A stretch of DNA of 64,000 nucleotides from Chroococcidiopsis thermalis PCC 7203 (lineage in GTDB: Bacteria; Cyanobacteriota; Cyanobacteriia; Cyanobacteriales; Chroococcidiopsidaceae), in NCBI RefSeq assembly GCF_000317125.1, contig NC_019695.1, positions 794,336 through 858,335 on the forward strand. Reading direction: 5' to 3'. The notes beneath the pieces are model-generated. The model saw only the letters and a program-made list of their open reading frames with translations, ran no database searches and was not told where the DNA came from. A program made the translations under genes and the position numbers. Shown here piece after piece: positions 27,100 to 36,514 of this stretch. Position 1 is the first letter of the stretch. Every line of letters begins with the position of its first letter.

Positions 27100-28134
27100 C
27101 TAATCGCCTAGCTTCTTCCAAAAGAAATCGCGATCGATTTGCTGAGTCTGAATTAAATATTCCAACTGCTTTAACCGAGTAAATCCTCTGAATAAAAACG
27201 TGTCCGCAGTCATATCAATTTGAGTAAATAGATCGAATAATTGTTGAGCGCCGCGTCGTGCATCCCACTCGCATTTGAATCCCGGCAGTACCGTATTAAT
27301 CTTCTCGAAACTGACGCGATAGCTGCGGTTATCCGCCCCGTTTTCGCCAAAGCTCAACTTGCATCCTTTAAAAGTTTCAGCAATGATTTCGGCAACTTGT
27401 TTGACACGATAATTTTGCGCCGTGTCACCCACGTTAAAGATTTGATTGTGAATAATATCGCGCGGAGCTTCCAGCGTACAGGCGATCGCCTTAGCAATAT
27501 CGAGTGCGTGGACTAGGGGTCGCCAGGGCGTACCGTCACTGGTCATTTTAATTTCTTTAGTCGTCCAAGCCAACCCTGCCAGGTTATTTAAGACGATATC
27601 AAAGCGCATTCTGGGGGAAGCACCAAAAGCTGTCGCATTTCGCATGAATGTAGGCGAAAAACTATCATCAGCCATTGTCGTGACATCTCGCTCGACAAGT
27701 GTTTTACACTCGGCATAAGCGGTTTGCGGGTTGACAGGAGATGCTTCAGTCACATCTCCTGCGGTTGCAACTCCGTAGACGCTACAGGAAGACATGTAGA
27801 CAAAGCGCCGTACTCCAGCTGTTTTAGCTAAGGTAGCGAGGCGGACGGAACCTTTATGATTAATGTCGTAGGTAATGTTGGGATAGAGTTGTCCGGCTGG
27901 ATCGTTGGAAAGCTCTGCCATATGGACGATCGCTTCCACCCCCTCTAGATCTTCAGTTGAAATCTGTCGCAGATCTTTATTGAGTGTTTTAGCAGTCAGT
28001 TGAGTGCCGTTGTACAACCAACCAACTTTATAGAATCCAGTGTCTACGCCAATAACTTCATGCCCGCGCTGCATCAAAATTGGAGCTAATAACGAACCGA
28101 GATAGCCTTCCGTACCAGTAACAAGAATTTTCAT
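27100..28134 (-). CDS. NAD-dependent epimerase/dehydratase (extended SDR)
   Basis: A 344-residue protein. VTGTEGYLGSLLAPIL is the GxxGxxG NAD motif; MSSCSVYG supplies the catalytic Ser and YAECK the YxxxK pair. The C-terminal FTRLKQLEYLIQTQQID is seen in SDRs that accompany glucose-1-phosphate cytidylyltransferase genes in EPS loci. Expected reaction: epimerisation, dehydration or reduction at C4 of a nucleotide sugar, perhaps a CDP- or GDP-sugar. It sits upstream of (transcribed after) the GT61 array. Exact substrate is not readable. Confidence 0.88.
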   Translation of the reverse strand: MKILVTGTEGYLGSLLAPILMQRGHEVIGVDTGFYKVGWLYNGTQLTAKTLNKDLRQISTEDLEGVEAIVHMAELSNDPAGQLYPNITYDINHKGSVRLATLAKTAGVRRFVYMSSCSVYGVATAGDVTEASPVNPQTAYAECKTLVERDVTTMADDSFSPTFMRNATAFGASPRMRFDIVLNNLAGLAWTTKEIKMTSDGTPWRPLVHALDIAKAIACTLEAPRDIIHNQIFNVGDTAQNYRVKQVAEIIAETFKGCKLSFGENGADNRSYRVSFEKINTVLPGFKCEWDARRGAQQLFDLFTQIDMTADTFLFRGFTRLKQLEYLIQTQQIDRDFFWKKLGD

Positions 28135-28176
28135 GATTGTAAGCTTGAATTTGTGTATATTGGGCGATCGCTTTCT

Positions 28177-29451
28177 TTAGACGGCACTGTCGCCAGTTAG
28201 AAATAGTGCGTCTTCTACACTGGCAACTTGGCGATCGCTATCTCTAACAGTGAACATTTCTTGCAGTAAAACTTGCAATTTGGCAATATCTACCGTAATC
28301 CCTTTGTACTTTCCAGTTTTATTCTTTGGATCGAAGCCCTCTCCCAGGCAACCGTAGTAAAAACCTAATGCTTGTGCTAAGGCAAAGAAACACGGCGTAC
28401 CAAACGAACCAAACAGATCGATAACAATTAATTTCTGGAGTGCAAAAATTATATTTGTGAGACCAGCACCGTGAGGAGCGACAACTATTTCTGCTTGAGA
28501 AAATAGTCTAATTTCATCTGCAAAACTCAGTTCCTCCATCGTATAAGCGACGAAGCCCAAAGGAGCCAAAATCGCCATAACATCTGCTTCATTAATGATA
28601 TTTCGTCCGGCTGATTTGGGTCGAGAAATATATATTCTAGGCGATAAAGAGATGCTGGTATTATCAGACAGATTGCTCAATAACCGCTGGCGCAACCACT
28701 GACAGGCTGTAGGCGATATGATGTTGTGTTCTCGTCGAAAAGAGGGGACGACTAACTTTTTAACTTTAACGCCGGAGTCGTTCCATTCAATACAATCATC
28801 TGGGTTGTATCCTAAAAGTCTGAGAGACTCTTTTTGCCATTCTTGAGGATTAGCATGAATAATTAGAGTTGGTTTAATTCCAGTTTGTGCTTGATAGTAC
28901 TCAATTCCTTCCAGTCGGGTTAAACAATCGATCAACCAGTGGAAGTAACCGCTATTCCAGTTAGTTAACGAACAAGCCGCTTCTAACTGAGGTGCTGCCC
29001 AGTTAGACAACTTTTCCAAAAGTAAAGTTTGAGCTGGAATATATTTAATGCAGTCTGGATTTCCCGAAATCGTTTCTGCAATTATGTTGCCAGCCTCGTC
29101 AAAACCAATAGCTATAGTTCCAACTAACTTAGCATTTTCCACCTCTATGACAAATGGTTGTGACAAATTATGTTGACCAGTTGTATTTAAAATTTCTCGA
29201 ATCTGGTCAGAACCGTTACAGGGGTGATTAATGACAATTGCTTCTTCGGCATTAAATTGAAGAACTCGATGTTTGATATTTCCCTCAAAAACTTCCTTTC
29301 TCGTGATGACTTTCAAGCCGATCTTTCTAACAAAATGAAATGTTTGTTGCTGAATTGAGCGTCGGATTGCTCCACCAATTGTTCTACGATGAGCAGCCGA
29401 AATCTTTTGCTTGAGCAAATTCCTCAAAGGCGCGACCAAAAAATTTACCAC
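28177..29451 (-). CDS. GT61-family glycosyltransferase (array member 1)
   Basis: A 424-residue protein. The GT61 blocks are present: NSGYFHWLIDCLTRLEGIEYY, RIYISRPKSAGRNIINE, and VVAPHGAGLTNIIFAL. An N-terminal basic, weakly hydrophobic stretch of about 35 residues (LLKQKISAAHRR) is shared with the other array members. The start is a GTG at 29451 with AGGAAAG just upstream; an out-of-frame ATG nearby is not usable. One of four tandem paralogues (28177-33870) on the same strand. Soluble or membrane-peripheral sugar transferase; donor unknown. Confidence 0.88.
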   Translation of the reverse strand: MVNFLVAPLRNLLKQKISAAHRRTIGGAIRRSIQQQTFHFVRKIGLKVITRKEVFEGNIKHRVLQFNAEEAIVINHPCNGSDQIREILNTTGQHNLSQPFVIEVENAKLVGTIAIGFDEAGNIIAETISGNPDCIKYIPAQTLLLEKLSNWAAPQLEAACSLTNWNSGYFHWLIDCLTRLEGIEYYQAQTGIKPTLIIHANPQEWQKESLRLLGYNPDDCIEWNDSGVKVKKLVVPSFRREHNIISPTACQWLRQRLLSNLSDNTSISLSPRIYISRPKSAGRNIINEADVMAILAPLGFVAYTMEELSFADEIRLFSQAEIVVAPHGAGLTNIIFALQKLIVIDLFGSFGTPCFFALAQALGFYYGCLGEGFDPKNKTGKYKGITVDIAKLQVLLQEMFTVRDSDRQVASVEDALFLTGDSAV

Positions 29452-29608
29452 AGCATCTTTCCTGCAAAGATTAGAATTTTTGTTAGTTGGAGTTGAATCA
29501 AATTAATTAAGTACAACAGGATTTATTGCTGTACTCAAGGTAGTGCTGCCTTTCTCTGAATAAAATTGCGATCGCCAAGCAATCTAGTAGCCAGCTAGTT
29601 GTTGCTTG

Positions 29609-30891
29609 TCAATAAGTAGTAATTACAGGTTGGCGATCGCCATATCTGTTGTTTAACATTTCTGCCACCAAAACCCGCAATTTAGGAATGTCAACCATTA
29701 TGTTGTTGTTCTGCTCAAAGGAGTGATTGTTTCTCGAATTGTAGTCTCCTGTAAGACATCCATACTGAAAACCTAGTGATTTCGCTAAAACTAAAAAGCA
29801 CGGAACACCAGTTGAACCGAAAAGTTCGATGACACTCAAGTTCTGGGCAAATATTATATTTACTAGACCAGAACCATGAGGAGCAACAACCATTTCTGCT
29901 TGTGAAAATAGTCTAACCTCGTCTGCAAAGCTCATCTTTTCTGGTGCGTATGCCACAAATCCAAAAGGAGATAGAGCTTCTAATACATCATCTTCATTAA
30001 TTACTTTACGACCTGTTGTTTTGGCGCGGGAAATATAGATTCTTGGTGAAAAAGAACGCTGACTGCTCTCTATATTAGGAAGATTACTCAATAGGCGTTG
30101 ACGAAGCCACTTGCAGGCGGCGGGTGATACAGGGAAGGCTTGCTCGCGTCGAAAAGATGGAACTATTAGTCGGTTGACTTTTATTTTTGAACCCTTCCAA
30201 GGTATACAATCATCTAGTCCATATCCTAAAAGTTTGAGAGACTCTATTTTCCAGGTAGGAGGATTTGATTCAATAATTAAAGCTGGCTTTCTCTTAGTTT
30301 GCTTTTGATAATATTCGAGTCCTTCAAGCCGCAATAAACAATCTACTATCCAATGAGAATAATTCTTAGACCACCAATTAAGTAACGAACAAGCTGTATC
30401 TAGTTGATGAGAGCCGAAGCTAGGTAAATTCTTTAAAATCAAGGTTTGTGCAGGGATGCCATTAGGTAAATATTTTTCTATATTTACTAGATTTTGCATT
30501 ACAGTTTCTGTAATTAAGCCTCCTTCCCGGTCGAATCCAACTGCTGCCGAACCGACAAGCTCGGCGTTTATTACTTCAGCTACAAAAGGCTTGTTTAAAG
30601 TAAATTTGCCAATCGATCCTGTAAGCAAACTTGTAGTTTTAATTAAATTTGGTAGTTCATTTACTCCATTAAACGGCTCATTAACTATAATATTTTCTTC
30701 AGCTCCAAAGGAGAGAATTTGGTATTTATCATTATTTTTAAATAGTTCTTCCCTTGTCAGTATATTAAAACTTTTCTTCTCCTTAAGAAAAGAAAATATC
30801 CACTTACGCAGTGATTTTTTAATTTTTTATAAAGGACTATGCGATGACCAACTAAAATCTTTTTCTTCAGCAGATTCCTTACAGATGCCAT
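29609..30891 (-). pseudogene. GT61-family glycosyltransferase (array member 2), frameshifted near the 5' end
   Basis: Starts at ATG 30891 (MASVRNLLKKKILVG) with AAGGAAAG upstream, the same N-terminus as its paralogues. The frame is lost at a T6-AA-T6 tract (30815-30828; A6-TT-A6 in the gene strand). Aligning with members 3 and 4 shows exactly one missing base: 29 bases instead of 30 lie between HR and LRKW. After the tract the second frame reads KKSLRKWIFSFLKEKKSF and continues unbroken to the stop at 29609, with intact NYSHWIVDCLLRLEG, RIYISRAKTTGRKVINE and VVAPHGSGLVNIIFA. The restored protein would be about 427 residues. It may be a broken gene, a slippage-controlled on/off gene, or a sequencing error in a homopolymer. 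Confidence 0.85.
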
Positions 30892-31098
30892 AAAATCTTT
30901 CCTTAAAAAGCTATGACTTGTTTGTTGCTCGTCATCCAAACATACTGTCGAATTAAGGCTATAAAGTTGAGGTTTCCTTAGAGAGCATTAGTGCTTCACA
31001 CGCAGTCCGCCAGGGTCACTCCTGTTTAGTAGGTAATACTTGCGGTTTTACTTAAGCCATTGGACACCCTGCTGAAGAAATTGCGATCGCCAAGCAAT

Positions 31099-32370
31099 TT
31101 AAGAATCAACTAATTGTTGCTCATCAATTTGTGGCTCATCAATAGATTTAACTAAAGGTTGGCGATCGCTAGACAACATTTCTGCAAGAAGCATTTTTAG
31201 TTTGGCGATGTCTACTGTCATATCAGTGTATCTCTCACTCACCTGGTTTTTTCCTTGAGGATCTGATACTAAGCAAGCATAGTCAAAACCCAGCATTTTA
31301 GATAAGACAAAATAAGCCGCAGTACCATATGAACCAAAAAGTTCGATTACCTTCAAGTTCTCTGCAAACATGATATTTGCCAACCCAGCACCATGAGCAG
31401 CAACCACCATTTCTGCTTGAGAAAATAGTCTAACCTGGTCTGCAAAACTCAATTCTTCTAGCGTGTAACCCACAAATCCCAATTGAGTCAAAATAGACAG
31501 GACTTCCTCTTCATTAGTAATTGTTCGACCTGTTTTTTTGGTACGAACAATGTATATTCTGGAGGAAAAATCGCCTTTTTCACTTCCTTTAACGGGTAAA
31601 TTACTAACTAGACGTTGACGAAGCCAATGACAGCCTGAAGGTGAGATTAGCTGTTGTACGCGACGATAAGATGGAACTACTAATCGATTAACTTTTATTC
31701 TTGAGCCGTTCCATTGTATACAATCTTGCGGTTCATATCCTAAGAGTCTAAGAGATTCTCTTTGCCATCTAGTAGGATGAGAATTAATAATTAATTCAGG
31801 CTTGATCCCAGTTTGTGCTTGATAATATTCTATTCCTTCAAATCGAGTTAAATTTCCCATCCAGGTAAAATATCCCATGCTAGTTGGATTCACCAGCGAG
31901 CAAGCTACATCTATTTGGGGAGTAGTAAAATCAGGCAATTGCTTTAAAACTAAGGTTCGTGCAGGTAATCTGCTTAAACTCTTTAGATTTCCACTGATTA
32001 TTTCTGAAATTATGCTTCCATCTCGATCGAAACCAACAGCAGCAGGTCCAACAAGTTTAGCATTTTCCACTTCAAATACTAGAGGCTCTTCCAAAGTAAA
32101 ACTGCCCATACTTTCAGTTAATTTAGGCATTTCATCTGAACCTTGGCGGGGCTTGTCAATTATAACTGATTCCCCAGAGCTAAAGTTTTGAACATGATAT
32201 TTTTTGCGCTGAGCGAGTAATTCTTTCCTTGTAACTAGATTTAAGCCGAACTTTTCGATCGCCTGAGAAAATATCCACTGGCGCAAGGGTCTTTTTATTA
32301 GCAAAATAGTTTGCCTACGACGACCAACGAGAATTTTTTTCTTGAGCGATTTCACTATAGATGACACCAT
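31099..32370 (-). CDS. GT61-family glycosyltransferase (array member 3)
   Basis: A 423-residue protein with the same N-terminus (SLKKKILVGRRR) and the GT61 blocks MGYFTWMGNLTRFEGIEYY, RIYIVRTKKTGRTITNE and VVAAHGAGLANIMFAEN. Unusually, the HW/HQ motif of the other members (for example FHWIADYLTR) reads TWMGNLTR here, so a conserved His in the first block is missing; activity or acceptor may differ. Starts at ATG 32370 with CAGGGA upstream. Its 3' flank resembles that of member 1/2 (shared GATCGCCAAGCAAT stretch near 31085 and 29570), a trace of tandem duplication. Confidence 0.87.
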   Translation of the reverse strand: MVSSIVKSLKKKILVGRRRQTILLIKRPLRQWIFSQAIEKFGLNLVTRKELLAQRKKYHVQNFSSGESVIIDKPRQGSDEMPKLTESMGSFTLEEPLVFEVENAKLVGPAAVGFDRDGSIISEIISGNLKSLSRLPARTLVLKQLPDFTTPQIDVACSLVNPTSMGYFTWMGNLTRFEGIEYYQAQTGIKPELIINSHPTRWQRESLRLLGYEPQDCIQWNGSRIKVNRLVVPSYRRVQQLISPSGCHWLRQRLVSNLPVKGSEKGDFSSRIYIVRTKKTGRTITNEEEVLSILTQLGFVGYTLEELSFADQVRLFSQAEMVVAAHGAGLANIMFAENLKVIELFGSYGTAAYFVLSKMLGFDYACLVSDPQGKNQVSERYTDMTVDIAKLKMLLAEMLSSDRQPLVKSIDEPQIDEQQLVDS

Positions 32371-32464
32371 GAGATTTTTTCCCTGAATAACTACAACTTG
32401 CTTTTGTTGTAAACTTGATTATATTTATTGACTCAGTTGTCATTTTGCTAGCTCTAGCTCTATG

Positions 32465-32631
32465 GATATCAGGAAGTAGTAATTGTCAGTTGGCGATCGA
32501 CATTAACAGAGAGTCACTTAATGCTTTACGAGCAGCAACCCGAATTTTGTCTCGATCAAATTTGTTGAAAAGCTCGCAAATATCTCTCTTGAAAAAACTA
32601 TTATTTGCTTATCGAACCAATCTAAAAAGAC
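32465..32631 (-). pseudogene. Possible decayed 3' remnant of a GT61 copy
   Basis: In the gap between members 3 and 4, one minus-strand frame ends DRQLTITTS before a stop, matching the DRQPVITT tail of array member 2, and the DNA around it (AAGTAGTAATT...GTTGGCGATCG) is alike. Just upstream another frame reads FKRDICELFNKFDRDK before its stop; I cannot assign this. Best read as leftovers of an earlier duplication. Short and weak evidence. Confidence 0.3.
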
Positions 32632-33870
32632 TTATGAGTTCATACTTAACAACGAGCGATCGCTAGATAGAGATAACATTTCTTCAACGAGAACCTGCAA
32701 TCTAGCTACATCTACTGTTACGCCATTATACTTCTGACTAAACTCATTCTTGCCACTGTATCCTGACGCAAGGCAAGCGTAGCGAAAACCTAAGGCTTTT
32801 GCTAAGAGGAAGAAAGAGGGACTACCATAGGAACCAAAAAATTCGATGACGCTTAAGTTCTGTGCAAAGAGGGTATTTGTGAGTGCAGCACCGTGAGGCG
32901 AAACAACTATTTCAGCTTGAGAAAATAATCTAACTTGATCGGCGAAACTCATTCTCTCCATTGTGTAAGATACAAATCCTAATGGAGCTAAAGCTGCTAA
33001 AACTTCCTCTTCATTGATAACTTGACGACCAGTTGTTTTGGTTCTAGAAATATAAATTCTAGAAGAAAAACTGTCACTTTGACTTTCAACTTTATCTAGA
33101 TTGCTCAGCATACGCTGTCGCATCCACCGACAAACAGAAGGTGGTATGATACGCCGTTCGCGTCGCCAGGAGGGAATGACTAATCGGTCAACTTTTAAGC
33201 TCGCTCCATTCCAGGGTAGACAATTCTCTGGCTCATATCCCAAAAGTCTAAGAGACTCTATCTGCCACTTAGTAGGATTTTTATCTATAATTAAAGTCGG
33301 TCTTCTTCCAGTTTGTTCTTGATAGAATTCAAGTCCCTGAAGCCGAGTTAAATAATCTGCAATCCAGTGAAAATAATTACCGTTACCCATAACTATAGAA
33401 CAGGCTGTATCTACTCGATCTTCCCAAGTAGGGAAGTATTTAAGGATATGAGTACGGGTAGGTATAGCTCTACTTAAATTCAGTGGATTGAGTGTTTCCG
33501 CAAGTAAGTTTCCGGCTGCATCAAATCCTACGGCTGTAGAACCTACTAACCGAGCATTTATAACTTCAAATACGCCAGGTTGGTTTAAGGTATTCGCTTT
33601 ACCAACTCTGCTAGAAATGATGCTGGGAATTTCATTGGGGTTCTTGTTGTAAGGCTCGTCAACTAAGATTGATTCCTCTGCTCCAAATTGAATTAAAGAA
33701 TATTGTTCTTTGTTTTTTAAAATATCTTCCCTAGTTACTATATTTAAGCCCAGCTTTTTTGTAGCGATGGAAAATATCCATTGACGGATTGGAAATCGAA
33801 TCATCCCGATCGCCGATCTCAGACGACCAGTCATAATTTTTTTCTTAAGTATGTTCATAACAAATGACAT
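32632..33870 (-). CDS. GT61-family glycosyltransferase (array member 4)
   Basis: A 412-residue protein. GNYFHWIADYLTRLQGLEFY, RIYISRTKTTGRQVINE and VVSPHGAALTNTLFAQN are the GT61 blocks; the third has Ala where the others have Gly. The ATG at 33870 has a strong AAGGAG ten bases upstream, which decides against the frame's earlier starts. It is first in transcription order of the four-gene array. Shares the basic N-terminus NILKKKIMTGRLR with its paralogues. Nearest paralogues are members 2 and 3. Confidence 0.88.
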   Translation of the reverse strand: MSFVMNILKKKIMTGRLRSAIGMIRFPIRQWIFSIATKKLGLNIVTREDILKNKEQYSLIQFGAEESILVDEPYNKNPNEIPSIISSRVGKANTLNQPGVFEVINARLVGSTAVGFDAAGNLLAETLNPLNLSRAIPTRTHILKYFPTWEDRVDTACSIVMGNGNYFHWIADYLTRLQGLEFYQEQTGRRPTLIIDKNPTKWQIESLRLLGYEPENCLPWNGASLKVDRLVIPSWRRERRIIPPSVCRWMRQRMLSNLDKVESQSDSFSSRIYISRTKTTGRQVINEEEVLAALAPLGFVSYTMERMSFADQVRLFSQAEIVVSPHGAALTNTLFAQNLSVIEFFGSYGSPSFFLLAKALGFRYACLASGYSGKNEFSQKYNGVTVDVARLQVLVEEMLSLSSDRSLLSMNS

Positions 33871-33917
33871 AAAAAATATCTCCTTGAACAACTACCATTC
33901 ACTAGAAAAATTTAAGT

Positions 33918-33942
33918 GTAGGGTGGGCAATGCCCACCTTAC
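33918..33942. repeat. 25-bp palindrome GTAGGGTGGGCAA...
   Basis: GTAGGGTGGGCA pairs with TGCCCACCTTAC (one mismatch). Between a polysaccharide lyase stop and the GT61 array. A half-copy (GTAGGGTGGGCAATGCC) lies at 12994-13010, over the start region of the esterase gene. Confidence 0.75.
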
Positions 33943-34012
33943 GATAAAAACAACTGTTGTTCGTGAATAATTTAGAATTGCCGTAGCAATTAATTTTTAA
34001 GCTGAATTGAAG

Positions 34013-34837
34013 TCATCGTTCGGCTATTTTTTGCTTAGAAAGGCGCGGTACAACCTGCTTAAAGCTGGAATTAGCATCACCCAGGCGATATTCAGCAGTA
34101 TAGAGCGATCGAGGAGCAGGACCTTTAAAGTTAGGATTGCCCTTATACAATCCCATCTTGAAGTACGGTCCCGTACCTTCATCGTTCCAGAAAGTAGCTC
34201 CCTGATGGTTAATCTTTTGAATATATTTACCGTTACCTGTTTTCAACCAAAGTTTGAGGAATCCGTCTTGATTTCCCGTCCATTTCACATGCATGACAAA
34301 ATCAGTCCATTGCCCTCTTAGTTGGGAGACTTTAGCTAAGTTGAATTTGGTACATTCGACATCAACAAAATTACCCTGCCGTTGCAAATCGAAAATAAAG
34401 TTACTACCTTGGCGAGAGATTTTAGAGCCGATCCCACCACACTTGTATCTTCTGCCTTTTTTGGAAGGAAAAGCCCCAAATTGATTTACGATATCGAATC
34501 CTGCATCGGTATCTTTCCAAGTAGAGGGAACGAACATAGACCATCCATACCAATAGGTTTCACCAATCTTAGTTTTTTTCGTTGCCATCTCAGACCGTTC
34601 GCCGCAACGATCTACCCAATGTTTGAAGACCTTCTGTCCGTTCCCTTTTGTAGGGGGAATAGTTGCTAGCTTTTGACAAGCAGAACCCCCTTTACCGATT
34701 TCTGGGCGCTTAACAGTTGTAATCACTGAATCAATAATTTTTGCATCAGATTTATGTACTCCTTCTGGTAAGCACAAGAAGGTCGTACACAACGCTAATA
34801 CACCTATAAAGAAATGATTACACCCTTTAGTATTCAT
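34013..34837 (-). CDS. Secreted polysaccharide lyase (paralogue of 36515-37324)
   Basis: A 274-residue protein. Signal peptide at residues 1-24 (HFFIGVLALCTTFLCLPEG). The mature part has KHWVDRCGERSE, TYWYGWSMFVPSTW, GGIGSKISRQG, RGQWTDFVMHVKW and GPYFKMGLYKGNPN, the heparin-lyase-like jelly-roll (PF14099) pattern. Expected role: eliminative cleavage of a uronate-containing polysaccharide outside the cytoplasm. It lies ten bases downstream of rfbF, so probably co-transcribed with it. The divergent paralogue at 36515-37324 is very similar in the second half (near identical from WTDFVMHVKW to LYKGNPN). Confidence 0.86.
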   Translation of the reverse strand: MNTKGCNHFFIGVLALCTTFLCLPEGVHKSDAKIIDSVITTVKRPEIGKGGSACQKLATIPPTKGNGQKVFKHWVDRCGERSEMATKKTKIGETYWYGWSMFVPSTWKDTDAGFDIVNQFGAFPSKKGRRYKCGGIGSKISRQGSNFIFDLQRQGNFVDVECTKFNLAKVSQLRGQWTDFVMHVKWTGNQDGFLKLWLKTGNGKYIQKINHQGATFWNDEGTGPYFKMGLYKGNPNFKGPAPRSLYTAEYRLGDANSSFKQVVPRLSKQKIAER

Positions 34838-34847
34838 ATTCAGTGTC

Positions 34848-35621
34848 CTACCATACTTTCCAAGGAGCTTTACCGCTCTTCCAAAGATCTTCGAGATAGT
34901 TTTTATCTCTCAAAGTATCCATTGGTTGCCAAAAACCATCATGTTTGTAGGCAGATAATTGCTCGTTATAAGCTAATTTTTCTAATGGTTCGCTTTCCCA
35001 AACCGTGGAGTCATCTGCTATGTAATCAATAACTTCTGGCTCCAAAACAAAGTAACCACCATTAATCCAAGCGCCATCCCCTGTAGGCTTTTCTTGAAAA
35101 GAAGTAATTTTAGTTTGTTCCTGTTCTAGGCAAATTGCACCAAATCTTCCTGGTGGTTGAGTTGCTGTTAAAGTAGCTAAAGTTTTTTGTTGTTTGTGAA
35201 ATTCAATTAGCTGTTTAATATTGACGCTACTTACACCATCACCGTAAGTAAAACAGAAAGTTTCACTACCAATATGCTCTTTGACTCGCTTCAGCCGTCC
35301 GCCAGTCATGGTTTTATCACCCGTATCAACTAGCGTGACTCGCCAAGGTTCGGCATAACCGCAGTGAACGTTCATTTGATTAAAGCGCATATCAAATGTG
35401 ACATCGGACATGTGTAAGAAATAGTTAGCAAAGTACTCTTTAATTACATAGCCTTTGTAGCCACAGCAAATAATAAAATCATTAATGCCATAGGTAGAAT
35501 AAGTCTTCATAATGTGCCAAAGAATTGGTCTACCACCAATTTCAACCATTGGCTTTGGCTTAATGGTAGTTTCTTCACTTAAACGAGTGCCAAGTCCGCC
35601 AGCAAGTAGAACAGCTTTCAT
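34848..35621 (-). CDS. rfbF: Glucose-1-phosphate cytidylyltransferase
   Basis: A 257-residue protein, the exact family length. [19 protein letters not shown] is the nucleotidyl-transfer motif; [60 protein letters not shown] and [14 protein letters not shown] are RfbF/DdhA signatures. Reaction: glucose-1-phosphate + CTP to CDP-glucose + PPi. CDP-glucose usually goes to a 4,6-dehydratase (DdhB/RfbG), which is not in the window, then to CDP-3,6-dideoxyhexoses or branched sugars. The SDR at 27100-28134 is a possible later step. Confidence 0.95.
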   Translation of the reverse strand: MKAVLLAGGLGTRLSEETTIKPKPMVEIGGRPILWHIMKTYSTYGINDFIICCGYKGYVIKEYFANYFLHMSDVTFDMRFNQMNVHCGYAEPWRVTLVDTGDKTMTGGRLKRVKEHIGSETFCFTYGDGVSSVNIKQLIEFHKQQKTLATLTATQPPGRFGAICLEQEQTKITSFQEKPTGDGAWINGGYFVLEPEVIDYIADDSTVWESEPLEKLAYNEQLSAYKHDGFWQPMDTLRDKNYLEDLWKSGKAPWKVW

Positions 35622-36514
35622 AGCTTTACCTCTTAGTTTTGTAGTAGTTTAAGCAAATTTGTTTGAGACAGAAGATATACATTTGAAGTTAGCGATTTCG
35701 ATCCCCTAACCCCCTAACAAAGGGGGCATTCATTAGATCTGCATTTGAAGTTAGAGATTTCGATCCCCCAACCCCCTTAAAAAGGGGACTTTAATTTCCC
35801 CCCTTTTTAAGGGGGGTTAGGGGGGATCTTTCGCGTAACTCCTGCAAGAATTAGCTAGTACCAGTGTTTTTACTGAGTCATAGCTAAATCGTCGATTTGA
35901 GGATGTTTGAGTCTTAGTCATAAGAGATGAATTTCGTAGTTTGAGTTAACTCAAGTCTCCGTTTTTCTACCGATCGCGTCCTAAATTTCAGTAGAATTAT
36001 TTAACAAAAATCGCACTAAATTACTAGTATTTCTGCTTTTACCGATATAACAGACGAGAATTGAGTCTTTGAGCAGCGATTAGTTGAAATTAACAACATT
36101 GTTCATCCAAATTCAGCGATCGCTTGCCAGGGATAGTTTGAGAGGAAATCGTTAATCGATAGATAATTGAACTCTCAAATCTCGAACTAATTTTTTAAAG
36201 TGTTCACGCATTGGTTAGTCCCTTTATTTGCAGCATTAGTTAGATTCACCAACGTATTTTTACAGAAGTTATAGCTACACAAAAAAATCGGTGAAATTAC
36301 GGTTTTCAGAAAAATCAGTGTTTTTTCTCCTAGAAATAGCTGGGAGCAAGCATTAACTTGAGTTCACCGCTGATTTGTAGGAAAACAACGTGCAGTTAAA
36401 CTCTGCCAATTGATTCAGTTCGAGTCATTCATTTGAGAAGTATTTAGATGTTTTGACTCGATAGGAATTACTCAAATTAGCGTTAAAAATTCTGCATCTA
36501 CGGAGAACTTAAAT
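35622..36514. other. 893-bp gene-free divergent intergenic region
   Basis: Between divergently transcribed rfbF and the plus-strand lyase. Holds the repeat block at 35700-35828 and about 680 bases of A+T-rich DNA with no credible gene on either strand. GGAGAAC just before ATG 36515 is the lyase ribosome-binding site. Promoters for both directions must lie here but no clear -10/-35 pair was picked out. Confidence 0.7.
35700..35828. repeat. GATCCCCC family repeat, two diverged copies
   Basis: Two copies opening GATCCCCTAACCCCC and GATCCCCCAACCCCC, each preceded by a shared flank (GCATTTGAAGTTAG and CGATTTCGATC-like), the second with a long AAAAAGGGG/CCCCTTTTTAAGGGGGG hairpin closing in GGGGGATC. 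Duplicated flank indicates tandem duplication of the element with neighbouring DNA. Confidence 0.85.
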
